A DNA stretch of 32,270 nucleotides from Candidatus Coproplasma excrementigallinarum (GTDB lineage: Bacteria > Bacillota > Clostridia > Christensenellales > Borkfalkiaceae): assembly GCA_018714625.1 (NCBI GenBank), contig DVNE01000019.1:1-32270 (forward strand), written 5' to 3'. Positions 1 to 8,225 of this stretch are shown piece by piece. Numbering within the stretch: the stretch's first letter is position 1; each line of letters opens with the position of its first letter. The notes under the pieces were generated by a model, which was not told the DNA's origin, ran no database searches, and was given only the letters and a program-made list of their open reading frames with translations. Position numbers and translations under genes: made by a program.

Positions 1-203
1 GTAAAATATGTGTAAGGGTCGATTACCGTATGCCCCGTAACGCACGTGGCGCTGGTTGCCGAAAAGAGCGCGATTAAAAAATCGGGCTCGCCGCTGCGCA
101 CGGCAAACGGAAGGCACAAAAGCCCCGCACCCACGAATATTACAAGCACAAAGCTTGTTGCCACTATTGCAATCGGGCGGAATTTAAATCTTCTAACTTT
201 CAT
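1..203 (-). CDS. TrkH/KtrB-family potassium uptake protein, N-terminal fragment (truncated at window edge)
   Basis: Manual minus-strand translation from ATG at 203: MKVRRFKFRPIAIVATSFVLVIFVGAGLLCLPFAVRSGEPDFLIALFSATSATCVTGHTVIDPYTYF. The 'LLCLPFA' and 'SATSATCVTG' motifs are typical of the first TM/pore-loop unit of TrkH/KtrB. Confidence 0.85.
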   Translation of the reverse strand, partial: MKVRRFKFRPIAIVATSFVLVIFVGAGLLCLPFAVRSGEPDFLIALFSATSATCVTGHTVIDPYTYF

Positions 204-412
204 ATAACCTGCCGGAACAAGAGCGCCGCAAAGAGGCGCAAAAAAGGTCGCGCCGCTTCTTTTAAACGGCGTTAACGCTTTAGATTATAACATAACCGGG
301 CGCAAAAATCAATTTATTTTGCCACATAATGCGCCCACAGCCTCTATTATAAGCTTTATGAAATTTTTTAACAGTGCTTTATGAAAATTTGTTAAAAATG
401 TTAATTTAAATC

Positions 413-441
413 TTGACTTTACAAGTATTTTGCTATATAAT
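413..441 (+). promoter_or_regulatory. sigma-A-type promoter of the DeoR gene
   Basis: TTGACT (413-418), 17-nt spacer, TATAAT (436-441), upstream of RBS AGGAGG (479-484). Confidence 0.75.
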
Positions 442-493
442 AATTTGGAAGAAAAATTTATATGTTAAATTATAACATAGGAGGTTGTGTAAA

Positions 494-1252
494 TTGAAGC
501 GTGAGAGATTGGAAGAAGTTGCCGAAATTCTTGATAAACGCGGCAAAATGACTTTGGAACAACTTGAAGAAGCTTTCCCTGAAGTTTCGCAGATGACCCT
601 GCGACGCGACCTTTCTCAGCTTGAAGAAGACGGGCGCATAATCCGCATACGCGGCGGTGCAATGTCGGTTAAGGAAGTTCAGAAAGTTTCGGGCGAGGCC
701 TACACCAAAAAGACGACTATAAACATGGACGCGAAGATAGTAATCGCGCAGAAGGCCGCCACCCTTATAGACGAGGGCACAAGCATATTTATGGACGGCG
801 GCACAACGGCCATGTACCTTTCAAAGGAAATGCCCGACATAAAGTGCAACATCTTCACCAACGGCATAGCCGTTGCAATGGAGCTTGCGCAGAAGAAGAA
901 TGTAGAGATAACCGTTGTAGGCGGACAGCTTATGAAGGACAATCTTTCCACCTCTTCGCCCGCGGCAAAGGAATATTTCAACAATACCAACTTTGAAATA
1001 GCAATAGTTTCTGCCCTGGCGTTCACGCCCGAACACGGTTTTTCGTGCAATAGCCAGACGGAGAGCGACCTTCTTAAGCAGGTTTTCCGCAAGGCGCGCC
1101 ACGTATATATGATGCTGGACAGCTCAAAAATAGGCAAGATAAATCCCTACACCTTTGCCCAGCTTGAAGATATAGACGTGCTTATTACCGACGACGTATT
1201 CCCCCGCGAGTACAAGGCGCTCTTTGAGCAGAACGACATCGTTGTAATGTAA
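494..1252 (+). CDS. DeoR/GlpR-family transcriptional regulator
   Basis: MKRERLEEVAEILDKRGKMTLEQLEEAFPEVSQMTLRRDLSQLEEDGRIIRIRGGAM is a DeoR HTH, followed by a DeoR sensor domain (FMDGGTTAMYLSKEM...). AGGAGG about 9 nt upstream supports TTG at 494 rather than the track start at 485. Confidence 0.9.
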   Translation: MKRERLEEVAEILDKRGKMTLEQLEEAFPEVSQMTLRRDLSQLEEDGRIIRIRGGAMSVKEVQKVSGEAYTKKTTINMDAKIVIAQKAATLIDEGTSIFMDGGTTAMYLSKEMPDIKCNIFTNGIAVAMELAQKKNVEITVVGGQLMKDNLSTSSPAAKEYFNNTNFEIAIVSALAFTPEHGFSCNSQTESDLLKQVFRKARHVYMMLDSSKIGKINPYTFAQLEDIDVLITDDVFPREYKALFEQNDIVVM

Positions 1253-1348
1253 AAGAGCTCTACCTGAAAATCTGAGCAACATTTTTAAAGTTTTCGGGAT
1301 AAAGTGCAATATCTGAAAAAAATTGAAATATCTGAAAAATGTAAATTT

Positions 1349-1386
1349 ACAGCGCCGCCGGAATTTCCGGCGGCGCTGTCTTTTTA
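1349..1386 (+). terminator. Rho-independent terminator after the DeoR gene
   Basis: acagcgccgccgg-aatt-tccggcggcgctgt perfect hairpin followed by ctttttata. Confidence 0.85.
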
Positions 1387-1483
1387 TAGAAAATTTCTAT
1401 TCAATTGTTGCCACCGCATTTTTATAAGCAAATACGGGCTCAATCATTGTAATATTTGCCGTTTGTATACGCAAAACGGCCGT

Positions 1484-1780
1484 TTAATCGTTGTAATCCT
1501 TTAACACGGAGGCAATTTCCTCTATATACTGCGTCATTAGGAGCAGTCGGTCAATGATGTTGGCTGTTCGCTCCTTTACAGATATTTTCCCCTCCTCCCA
1601 AAAGCCGCAAGGAAGATTGCGTTTTATTATTTTTGAAGATTGCGCCAAAGAATAGTTATCGTTCAGGCAATGCCCCTGAGGCAACTTTTCGAACTTACCG
1701 CTGGAAGACAAAATATAGTGCGGCATATAGTAGGCACATTGCTTGCAGTGATGGGAACTTCGGGAATTTTTTTCTTTCAT
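1484..1780 (-). CDS. hypothetical Cys-containing small protein
   Basis: 98-aa ORF MKEKNSRSSHHCKQCAYYMPHYILSSSGKFEKLPQGHCLN...LPCGFWEE; CxxC plus spaced Cys residues suggest a small metal-binding protein. Confidence 0.5.
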   Translation of the reverse strand: MKEKNSRSSHHCKQCAYYMPHYILSSSGKFEKLPQGHCLNDNYSLAQSSKIIKRNLPCGFWEEGKISVKERTANIIDRLLLMTQYIEEIASVLKDYND

Positions 1781-1890
1781 AACTTCATCCTGTTTTTTTT
1801 AATCATAACATAAAAAAATTACACAGTGACTGATTACGAAAAATTCTCGTATAAAAAATTTAGTGCGAAATGGTTATATGTGATAAATAC

Positions 1891-2058
1891 TTACGTCGCC
1901 GCAATGGGGCTCCACTTTTTAAGGTGAGCTGGCGCGGACGAGCTACGCGAGACCGCGTCTGAAGGGTTTACGCTTCCCGCCGCAGTGTGGTTAAAATTTT
2001 TTATTAATCTCTACCCTTCCTTTAATTCCTCCCCTAAGCAAGGGGAGGCTTGGCCGCT
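1891..2058. repeat. dispersed intergenic element, copy A
   Basis: ctccactttttaaggtgagctggcgcggacgag...ctgaagggtttacgcttcccgccgcag (1910-1985) closely matches 14854-14929. Followed by hairpin cctcccct-aagca-aggggagg (2029-2049). Confidence 0.65.
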
Positions 2059-2072
2059 ACACCCAAATTACC

Positions 2073-2462
2073 CTACTCCTTTTCGTGAGAGGAAACTTTC
2101 AAAGCAGCCAGGCGTTCAACCACAAATCTATTTATATACTCGCAAACACCCCGAAAATTTTTATTTACTTCCAGGTTTGAAATCCTCAGTACATCAATCC
2201 CATATTCAGCAAAATATTTGGAGCGAACCTCATCATACTCCATATTTGCATCTTCATAATGCTGTGACCCGTCAAGTTCTATTACAAGCTTGGCCTTGGC
2301 GCAATAAAAATCAGCAATATAATTACCAATTATTTTTTGACGAACAAACTTCTCAGAATAGTTGCTCAGGAAATTGTACCACAGCCGCCTTTCTTCCTTG
2401 GTCATATTTCTTCGCAGGTTTTTTGCGTTTGCAAGCAGTTTAAAATTGAATTTTCTCTCCAT
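2073..2462 (-). CDS. DUF559 domain-containing protein (PD-(D/E)XK endonuclease-like)
   Basis: ANAKNLRRNMTKEERRLWYNFLSNYSEKFVRQKIIGNYIADFYCAKAKLVIELDGSQHYE...DVLRISNLEVNKNF is the classic DUF559 pattern (R-Q-x-I...YIADFYC...ELDG.QH). Confidence 0.92.
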   Translation of the reverse strand: MERKFNFKLLANAKNLRRNMTKEERRLWYNFLSNYSEKFVRQKIIGNYIADFYCAKAKLVIELDGSQHYEDANMEYDEVRSKYFAEYGIDVLRISNLEVNKNFRGVCEYINRFVVERLAALKVSSHEKE

Positions 2463-2471
2463 CTCTAGATT

Positions 2472-2678
2472 TTACTCGCTCCATTTTTTTATGGATAGAG
2501 TTCTGTCTTTTACGTCGTCGTGCTCTTCAAAGTAGCGGCGGCGTATATCCTCTACGCTTGCTCCGCTCTCTGCAAGGCCGAGCATTTCTTCAAGCTCCTC
2601 TTCAGAGAAGTCGGCGGGATTAAAACTGCCGTCAAATGCGGAAGAAAGTTTAAGTATATCCCACTTTGTTACTGACAT
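2472..2678 (-). CDS. hypothetical small acidic protein
   Basis: 68-aa ORF MSVTKWDILKLSSAFDGSFNPADFSEEELEEMLGLAESGASVEDIRRRYFEEHDD..., preceded by AGGTGG and 9 bp from the DUF559 ORF. Confidence 0.55.
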   Translation of the reverse strand: MSVTKWDILKLSSAFDGSFNPADFSEEELEEMLGLAESGASVEDIRRRYFEEHDDVKDRTLSIKKWSE

Positions 2679-2692
2679 TTAAACCACCTTTT

Positions 2693-2732
2693 TAGCGGCA
2701 AAGGCACAGGCCTTTGCCGCTCTTTTTTATAA
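2693..2732 (+). terminator. hairpin with downstream T-tract on the + strand
   Basis: agcggcaaaggc-acag-gcctttgccgct followed by cttttttata on the + strand. Neighbouring genes are on the - strand, so the role is uncertain. Confidence 0.45.
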
Positions 2733-2767
2733 TTGAGCAGCATATATGCCGCAACTAACCGCCGAGT

Positions 2768-3907
2768 TTAACCCACCTGCTGCTTTGCCGCGTCCAGCAT
2801 GGCAAGCTTTTCCGTCATATCGGTATCGCCGTCTGAATAGCTGTACCATACCTCCTGCGAAGAGGTTGCCTTGCCTTCAAACCTGAAAATTACGGCGTAC
2901 ACCATAGTGCCCTGCCACTGCTCGTCCATTCTGTAATACTTCATAAGCCCGTTATCCCAAATCTGGAATGTTATGGTAGGGCCGTTGCCCTCGGCATCGT
3001 CAATCCACTTGCACTCCGAGGCCTCGTTGGCGTTTTTGAGCATCGTCTGCGACGCCTTGTCGGTGTTGGCAACTTCAATATCCAGCTCCATTGTTATCTC
3101 ATAGACAGTGTGCCCGTCCATAGCACCCTCGGTTATGGTGGCGCTCCTTAGGATATTGTCTGCCAGAATATTCACGTTGCCGTGTATTACCGCCTCGCCG
3201 TTGTCTGCAAGGGCGGTTATGTCCTCCTCTATGCCCGAAAGCGTGAGCTTTTGACCCTCGCGCTTTTCTATGGGCGGGTCAATGCTGCCCCAGTCCTTGC
3301 CCGTCACCCAACCGCAGGTGAGCACGTCGGTCTGTTCGCCCGTCTCCGCATCGGTTACATACTTTATGGTGTCCTCTTCTTCACATTCGAAGCGGTAAAG
3401 AAGGGTTGTATCGGTTACGAACCTGAGGCGTCCCTGCTCGAACAGATTTTTATAGCTCTCCATCTTGCCGTCGGCTTCGTTCACCTTTTTTATGGTATAG
3501 TGATATTTATATCCGGGCTGATTTTTCTGCTCGTCGGCATTGATTATCAGCTTATAGTTCTGCGTTGTAACGTTGCCGTAGCCATCTTTGCCCAGATCGG
3601 TATAGCCCGTCTGAGAGGAAAAATAGACATATCTGTCGAGGTACTCCTCGTTATAGCAGGCGTAGGCGTACAGCTCGGCAGCCACCTCCTTCGCCACCTC
3701 TTCCTTGTTGGACTTTGCCGACTTCCAGCGCTCTATCGCCGCCCTGCTCTCTTCTTCATACGGGGCGGAAACGGCGGGATATATGCCGTCGTCCTGCAGA
3801 TAGTAGCTCTTGTTTTCACCTATCGGAGTGCCACCGCAGGCGACTGCGCCCGTGAGCGCGGCAGGCAATGCAAGGAGCGCCGCCACCCTTAAAATTATCT
3901 TCTTCAT
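2768..3907 (-). CDS. hypothetical lipoprotein
   Basis: MKKIILRVAALLALPAALTGAVACGG: signal peptide and lipobox. RBS-like aaggagaa upstream. 379 aa. Confidence 0.75.
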   Translation of the reverse strand: MKKIILRVAALLALPAALTGAVACGGTPIGENKSYYLQDDGIYPAVSAPYEEESRAAIERWKSAKSNKEEVAKEVAAELYAYACYNEEYLDRYVYFSSQTGYTDLGKDGYGNVTTQNYKLIINADEQKNQPGYKYHYTIKKVNEADGKMESYKNLFEQGRLRFVTDTTLLYRFECEEEDTIKYVTDAETGEQTDVLTCGWVTGKDWGSIDPPIEKREGQKLTLSGIEEDITALADNGEAVIHGNVNILADNILRSATITEGAMDGHTVYEITMELDIEVANTDKASQTMLKNANEASECKWIDDAEGNGPTITFQIWDNGLMKYYRMDEQWQGTMVYAVIFRFEGKATSSQEVWYSYSDGDTDMTEKLAMLDAAKQQVG

Positions 3908-4247
3908 AAAACTTATTTTCTCCTTTACATAAAACAGCGCGCAGAAGGTTTATACATCCGGCGCGCAAATCTGTAAGCTCAACATATTACTATGTAAGCA
4001 TTATATATTACAAAACGGGAAAAAGCAAGCAAAAAACGACGGCGCCGTGCGCCTCATTAAATGTGCAAACTATTTACACAGTACGATAATGCGCGGCAAT
4101 TTTACGCGGCATAAAGGCGGTAATTTTTAAAAACACCCGCATATATGCCGCAATTAACGCCGCCGAACATCATTTCGGCGGATATAAAAAGCTCACGCCA
4201 GCCATGAAGTAGTTACGCCATTATATTCTGCAAATACGGCAAAAAGC

Positions 4248-5117
4248 TCACTTACCCTCGTACACGAACGCAGTGCTCCACTGAGGCAGATTGAACCGCT
4301 CTGAGATATGCACACATTTGCACATGAATATGTAAAAGATACTGAACCCCTCGCCGTACAGCGTTTCAAGGTTGCCGAGCCCCTTGGATATTATTACGTC
4401 GCTTCGCTCAAACAGCGCAAGCGCCTGCTTAGAAAGCTCCTTTAAGTATGTGCCGGGAATGGCCTCGCCGCTCTGCACGACTTGAGAATACTTTGAAAGC
4501 CCCGTCATCTCCGCGTCGACCATTGTTGCGTCGTTTATTATCTCGCCGCCTCTGACGAGGGAGGTAACCGAAATCTGTGGATAAAGGCGTTCTATTACCC
4601 TTATAAAGATTTTATCAAACACCACTTCGCCGCAGTTATCGTGCACATATAAAAGTGTTTTTGCAAAGGCGAGGCGCTCCTTTAAAAGGGCGAGCGTTTT
4701 TCCGTCCACCACAGAGCGCGCTGCCGCAGATTTAACATTTTCAATCGCGCCTTCGTCAAGGTCGGCAAGCTTGGCAAAATCTATGTAATTTGCGGCGGCG
4801 GCGTATTTTATGGCCTCCTCCACGGGGCCGGCAGAGGACATTATGTGACTGAAAAGCTCTTCCTCCATACTTAGAACGGCGGCGTTGAACATCCTTTTTT
4901 CGGCGGAATAGTCTATGCCCGAGCCAAAAATTCTGCGATGGATTTCGTTTATGCCGCGCATGAGAAGGGGCGCGCACGAACTGTGCGGAGCGGACGCGCA
5001 CAGAGCGCGTACCTCTTTTTTGAACTGCTCAAATTTTTCGGGGTCGGGAGCGGAACGCTCTACCTTCTTCATCTGGCTGTTGAAAAGGCAGCCCCTGCAC
5101 TCTTCGTCCAATGTCAT
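4248..5117 (-). CDS. DUF89/ARMT1-like family protein (putative damage-control phosphatase)
   Basis: MTLDEECRGCLFNSQMKKVE start, and VHDNCGEVVFDKIFIRVIERLYPQ...VRGGEIINDATMVDAEMTGL...VIISKGLGNLETLYGE. The AAGGAG RBS supports a start at 5117 instead of the track start at 5198. Confidence 0.88.
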   Translation of the reverse strand: MTLDEECRGCLFNSQMKKVERSAPDPEKFEQFKKEVRALCASAPHSSCAPLLMRGINEIHRRIFGSGIDYSAEKRMFNAAVLSMEEELFSHIMSSAGPVEEAIKYAAAANYIDFAKLADLDEGAIENVKSAAARSVVDGKTLALLKERLAFAKTLLYVHDNCGEVVFDKIFIRVIERLYPQISVTSLVRGGEIINDATMVDAEMTGLSKYSQVVQSGEAIPGTYLKELSKQALALFERSDVIISKGLGNLETLYGEGFSIFYIFMCKCVHISERFNLPQWSTAFVYEGK

Positions 5118-5494
5118 AACTTTCTCCTTAAACCGCGCCACAGGCGCGCATTTTCCTTTCTGCTCCGCAAAGGAGCAACTTTTCTTCTGCGCCGCCAAGA
5201 GCGCGCATTTTTACTTTTGCTTTAAATCGGGTTTGTATTAATCCATTTTAGTATAGCATTGCAGCGCACAAAAATGCAAATACATTGCAATATGTTTTAC
5301 AAATGCGTAAATTTGTGCAATAATTGAATACGGTGTTGCAGGCTTTTATCTTATACAAGGCACTGCCCAAATACGCCAAGCCCTCCAGGCCGCATTTATT
5401 ACAAAATTATTACAACTGCGGGAAGATTTTTACAGATTGATAAGTTAGAATGATACAGGAGGGCAGGAATGGCGAGAAAAAGGAGACTAAAAAA

Positions 5495-6283
5495 ATGCCA
5501 TCAACTTATGCACACGTGCGGTTCGGCAGCGATGTTACAGACATATTGCCCAGGGAGCTGCGCAGCATAGCCAACGACAACTACGAAAGTTTTGCCCTCG
5601 GTCTGCACGGACCGGACCTGCTGTTTTACTACAAACCGCTTGAGCGCACGGATATAAGCGCCAAGGGGTATGCCCTGCACGAGGAGCAGGCTGCCGACTT
5701 CTTTAAAAAAGCGGCAGAAATTTTTAAAGCGCGCGGCGAAAAGACGTATGAAAGGGCATACCTGTTCGGCTTTTTGTGCCACTTTGCCCTGGACAGCTCG
5801 TCGCACCCCATAGTGAACGCCGAAATGAAGGCGAAGGGCTTTGCTCATACGGAGATTGAGGCCGCGTTTGAAAGGTACCTCTACGATACCGACGGCAGAG
5901 AGCCCTATAAGTGCGACACGACCGAACACATAATGAACTGCGCACGCACGCGCGGAGAGGCCTCGGCCTACTTCGGCATAACTGAAAAGCAGGCTGAAAA
6001 GGCGATAAAGTCTATAAAATTTTATAACAGACTGATGTGCGCCAAAACGGCCGTGGGGCGCGCAGTCGTGCGGGCTCTTGCGGGCAATTCGGAAAAAACC
6101 CGTGAAATACGCGGAATGCTCGTGCCCAAGTTTGTAAAGCCTGAATTTGCAGACGCGATAGACGGGCTAAGAATGGCTTACTGCGACGGACTTAACAAGG
6201 CCGCCGAACTTATTTTAAACTATAACTCGTACTTAAACGGCGAAGGGGAACTGAGCGCGCTGTTAAACAGAAACTACGAATAA
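5495..6283 (+). CDS. zinc-dependent phospholipase C family protein
   Basis: MPSTYAHVRFGSDV...FALGLHGPDLLFYYKPL...YLFGFLCHFALDSSSHPIVNAEM matches the Zn_dep_PLPC pattern (PF00882). AAGGAG upstream supports ATG 5495. Confidence 0.85.
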   Translation: MPSTYAHVRFGSDVTDILPRELRSIANDNYESFALGLHGPDLLFYYKPLERTDISAKGYALHEEQAADFFKKAAEIFKARGEKTYERAYLFGFLCHFALDSSSHPIVNAEMKAKGFAHTEIEAAFERYLYDTDGREPYKCDTTEHIMNCARTRGEASAYFGITEKQAEKAIKSIKFYNRLMCAKTAVGRAVVRALAGNSEKTREIRGMLVPKFVKPEFADAIDGLRMAYCDGLNKAAELILNYNSYLNGEGELSALLNRNYE

Positions 6284-6371
6284 GAAGTAAAGTGCCAAAG
6301 GCTGATACGTACCCCCCCATTTTGCCGCAAACTGCGATGTTTGGCAAATAAGAAGCAAAACGAGGTAAAAA

Positions 6372-7853
6372 ATGCAAAACCAGACACAGACTGCCTCAGG
6401 CGGTACAGCGTTGCGCGCAAAAGTGCGCACGGATGGCAGAAACAGCCCTATTTACCGCCAGAAAAAAAAGGAATTGCCGTGGATACTGTACGATGTGGGC
6501 AATTCCGCGTTCACGCTTTTGGTGAGCGCAATACTTCCCATATACTTCAACGCACTGGTGACCGGCGCGGGCACGGGTCTTACAGAGACGGACGCAACCG
6601 CCATATGGGGCTACGCCGCAAGCGGAGTTACGCTTTGTGTGGCCGTTATTTCGCCGATACTCGGCAGTCTGACGGACTATAAGGGATTTAAAAAACCGTT
6701 CTTCTTTTTCAGCGCAATGCTTGGCGTGCTGGGCTGCGCGGCGCTGGGAATACCTATGGGCTGGGTGGCATTCCTTGCACTGTTTATAGTAACAAAAATA
6801 TGCTATTCGGTGAGCCTTGTGTTTTACGACGCAATGCTGCCCGACATAACCGACTTCAAGCGCGTAGACATAGTATCCTCCAAGGGTTACGCCTGGGGAT
6901 ATATAGGCAGCTGCATACCCTTCCTTATAAGCATAGCGCTTGTGCTGACAGTTGACACCGCAATCTCAATGCCGATAGCCTTTATTCTGAATGCGCTGTG
7001 GTGGCTGGGATTTACAATACCGCTTACAAAAACCTACACGCAGAAGCACTTTATTGCCCGCGGCGAAAAGGTATTCAAACAGAGCTTAGGCAAACTTACA
7101 CACCTTTTGTTCAGCAAAAAGAGTACGCTTAAGAACAAAAAGGGCATAATACTCTATCTTTTAGCTTTCTTCTTATACATAGACGGCGTTTACACCGTCA
7201 TAGATATGGCTACTTCCTTCGGCACTGCGCTCGGGTTTGACCAGACGGGACTGCTTTTAGCGCTGTTGGTCACGCAGATTGTAGCCTTCCCCTCCGCCAT
7301 TGCATTCGGCAAGATTGCAGAAAAACTTTCAAACGAACTTCTCATAACCATAAGTATCTGCGCCTATACCTTTGTGGGCATTTTTGCAGTATTTATGACT
7401 GAGGTCTGGGAGTTCTGGGTGCTCGCCGCAATGGTCGGACTGTTCCAGGGCGGAATTCAGGCGCTCTCACGCTCTTACTTCACAAAGATAATCCCTCCCG
7501 AGCATTCGGGAACGCTGTTCGGAATACTCGATATATTCGGCAAGGGAGCGGCATTTTTTGGGACGCTTCTCGTGGCGGTTGTAACGCAGGCGACAAATTC
7601 TGTAAACCTTGGAGCAATCCCCATTGTCTGCCTGTTTGTTGCAGGACTTGCGCTGTTTATCGTGACGGCAAAACATAACAAAAAATATATTGCCGAAACC
7701 GCCGCGACAGATAAAACCGGCAGCAATGACGAAAATTCCGACGAAAAAATGTCTGTTGACTTAACCCCTGAAGCAGAAATAATCAACCAGGTACAAAGCG
7801 AAAGCGAAGCTCAAAACACAGGCGGAACACAAAACAAAGACAGCACTGAATAA
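6372..7853 (+). CDS. MFS transporter, UMF1 / Atg22-like family
   Basis: KKELPWILYDVGNSAFTLLVSAILPIYFNAL...WGYAASGVTLCVAVISPILGSLTDYKGFKKPFF...GLFQGGIQALSRSYFTKIIPPEHSGTLFGI; 11-12 predicted hydrophobic segments. Confidence 0.9.
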   Translation: MQNQTQTASGGTALRAKVRTDGRNSPIYRQKKKELPWILYDVGNSAFTLLVSAILPIYFNALVTGAGTGLTETDATAIWGYAASGVTLCVAVISPILGSLTDYKGFKKPFFFFSAMLGVLGCAALGIPMGWVAFLALFIVTKICYSVSLVFYDAMLPDITDFKRVDIVSSKGYAWGYIGSCIPFLISIALVLTVDTAISMPIAFILNALWWLGFTIPLTKTYTQKHFIARGEKVFKQSLGKLTHLLFSKKSTLKNKKGIILYLLAFFLYIDGVYTVIDMATSFGTALGFDQTGLLLALLVTQIVAFPSAIAFGKIAEKLSNELLITISICAYTFVGIFAVFMTEVWEFWVLAAMVGLFQGGIQALSRSYFTKIIPPEHSGTLFGILDIFGKGAAFFGTLLVAVVTQATNSVNLGAIPIVCLFVAGLALFIVTAKHNKKYIAETAATDKTGSNDENSDEKMSVDLTPEAEIINQVQSESEAQNTGGTQNKDSTE

Positions 7854-7981
7854 AAAACGCACGCAAAGCAAACTTTGTACTCCTGCAACTTCAAACAGCA
7901 AGCTGCTTTTGAGAAGTGAATAACGCTAAGCAGCCAGCCTGTAATGTAAACAATTCAAAGTTAATAAACAATCCACCCTTA

Positions 7982-8025
7982 AAATAAGCAACCTTTGAAG
8001 CAAAACTTCAGAGGTGCTTATTATT
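7982..8025 (+). terminator. imperfect hairpin downstream of the UMF1 gene
   Basis: aataagcaacctttgaag-caaaa-cttcagaggtgcttatt. Confidence 0.5.
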
Positions 8026-8040
8026 ATCTGATTTTTACAA

Positions 8041-8082
8041 AACAAAGGGCGCACGCAAAAATGCGTGCGCCCTTTGTTTTAC
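8041..8082. terminator. strong hairpin terminator (possibly bidirectional)
   Basis: aacaaagggcgcacgc-aaaaat-gcgtgcgccctttgtttt. Confidence 0.75.
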
Positions 8083-8225
8083 AAGAGGTTTGAACAATGT
8101 ACAAAGACGGACATTCCGGCCCGCTTTGGCACGAATAAACTGAAAAAGTAAACAAAAAGAATAAACCTGAATGACGCGCCCTTTTAAGCTTGCCATTCAT
8201 TCAATTCAGCCATAAAGACGCAGTC

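Noticed and set aside
3182-3892. 236-aa + strand ORF opposite the lipoprotein gene
   Set aside because: Antisense to a gene with a clear lipobox and RBS; no recognisable domain.
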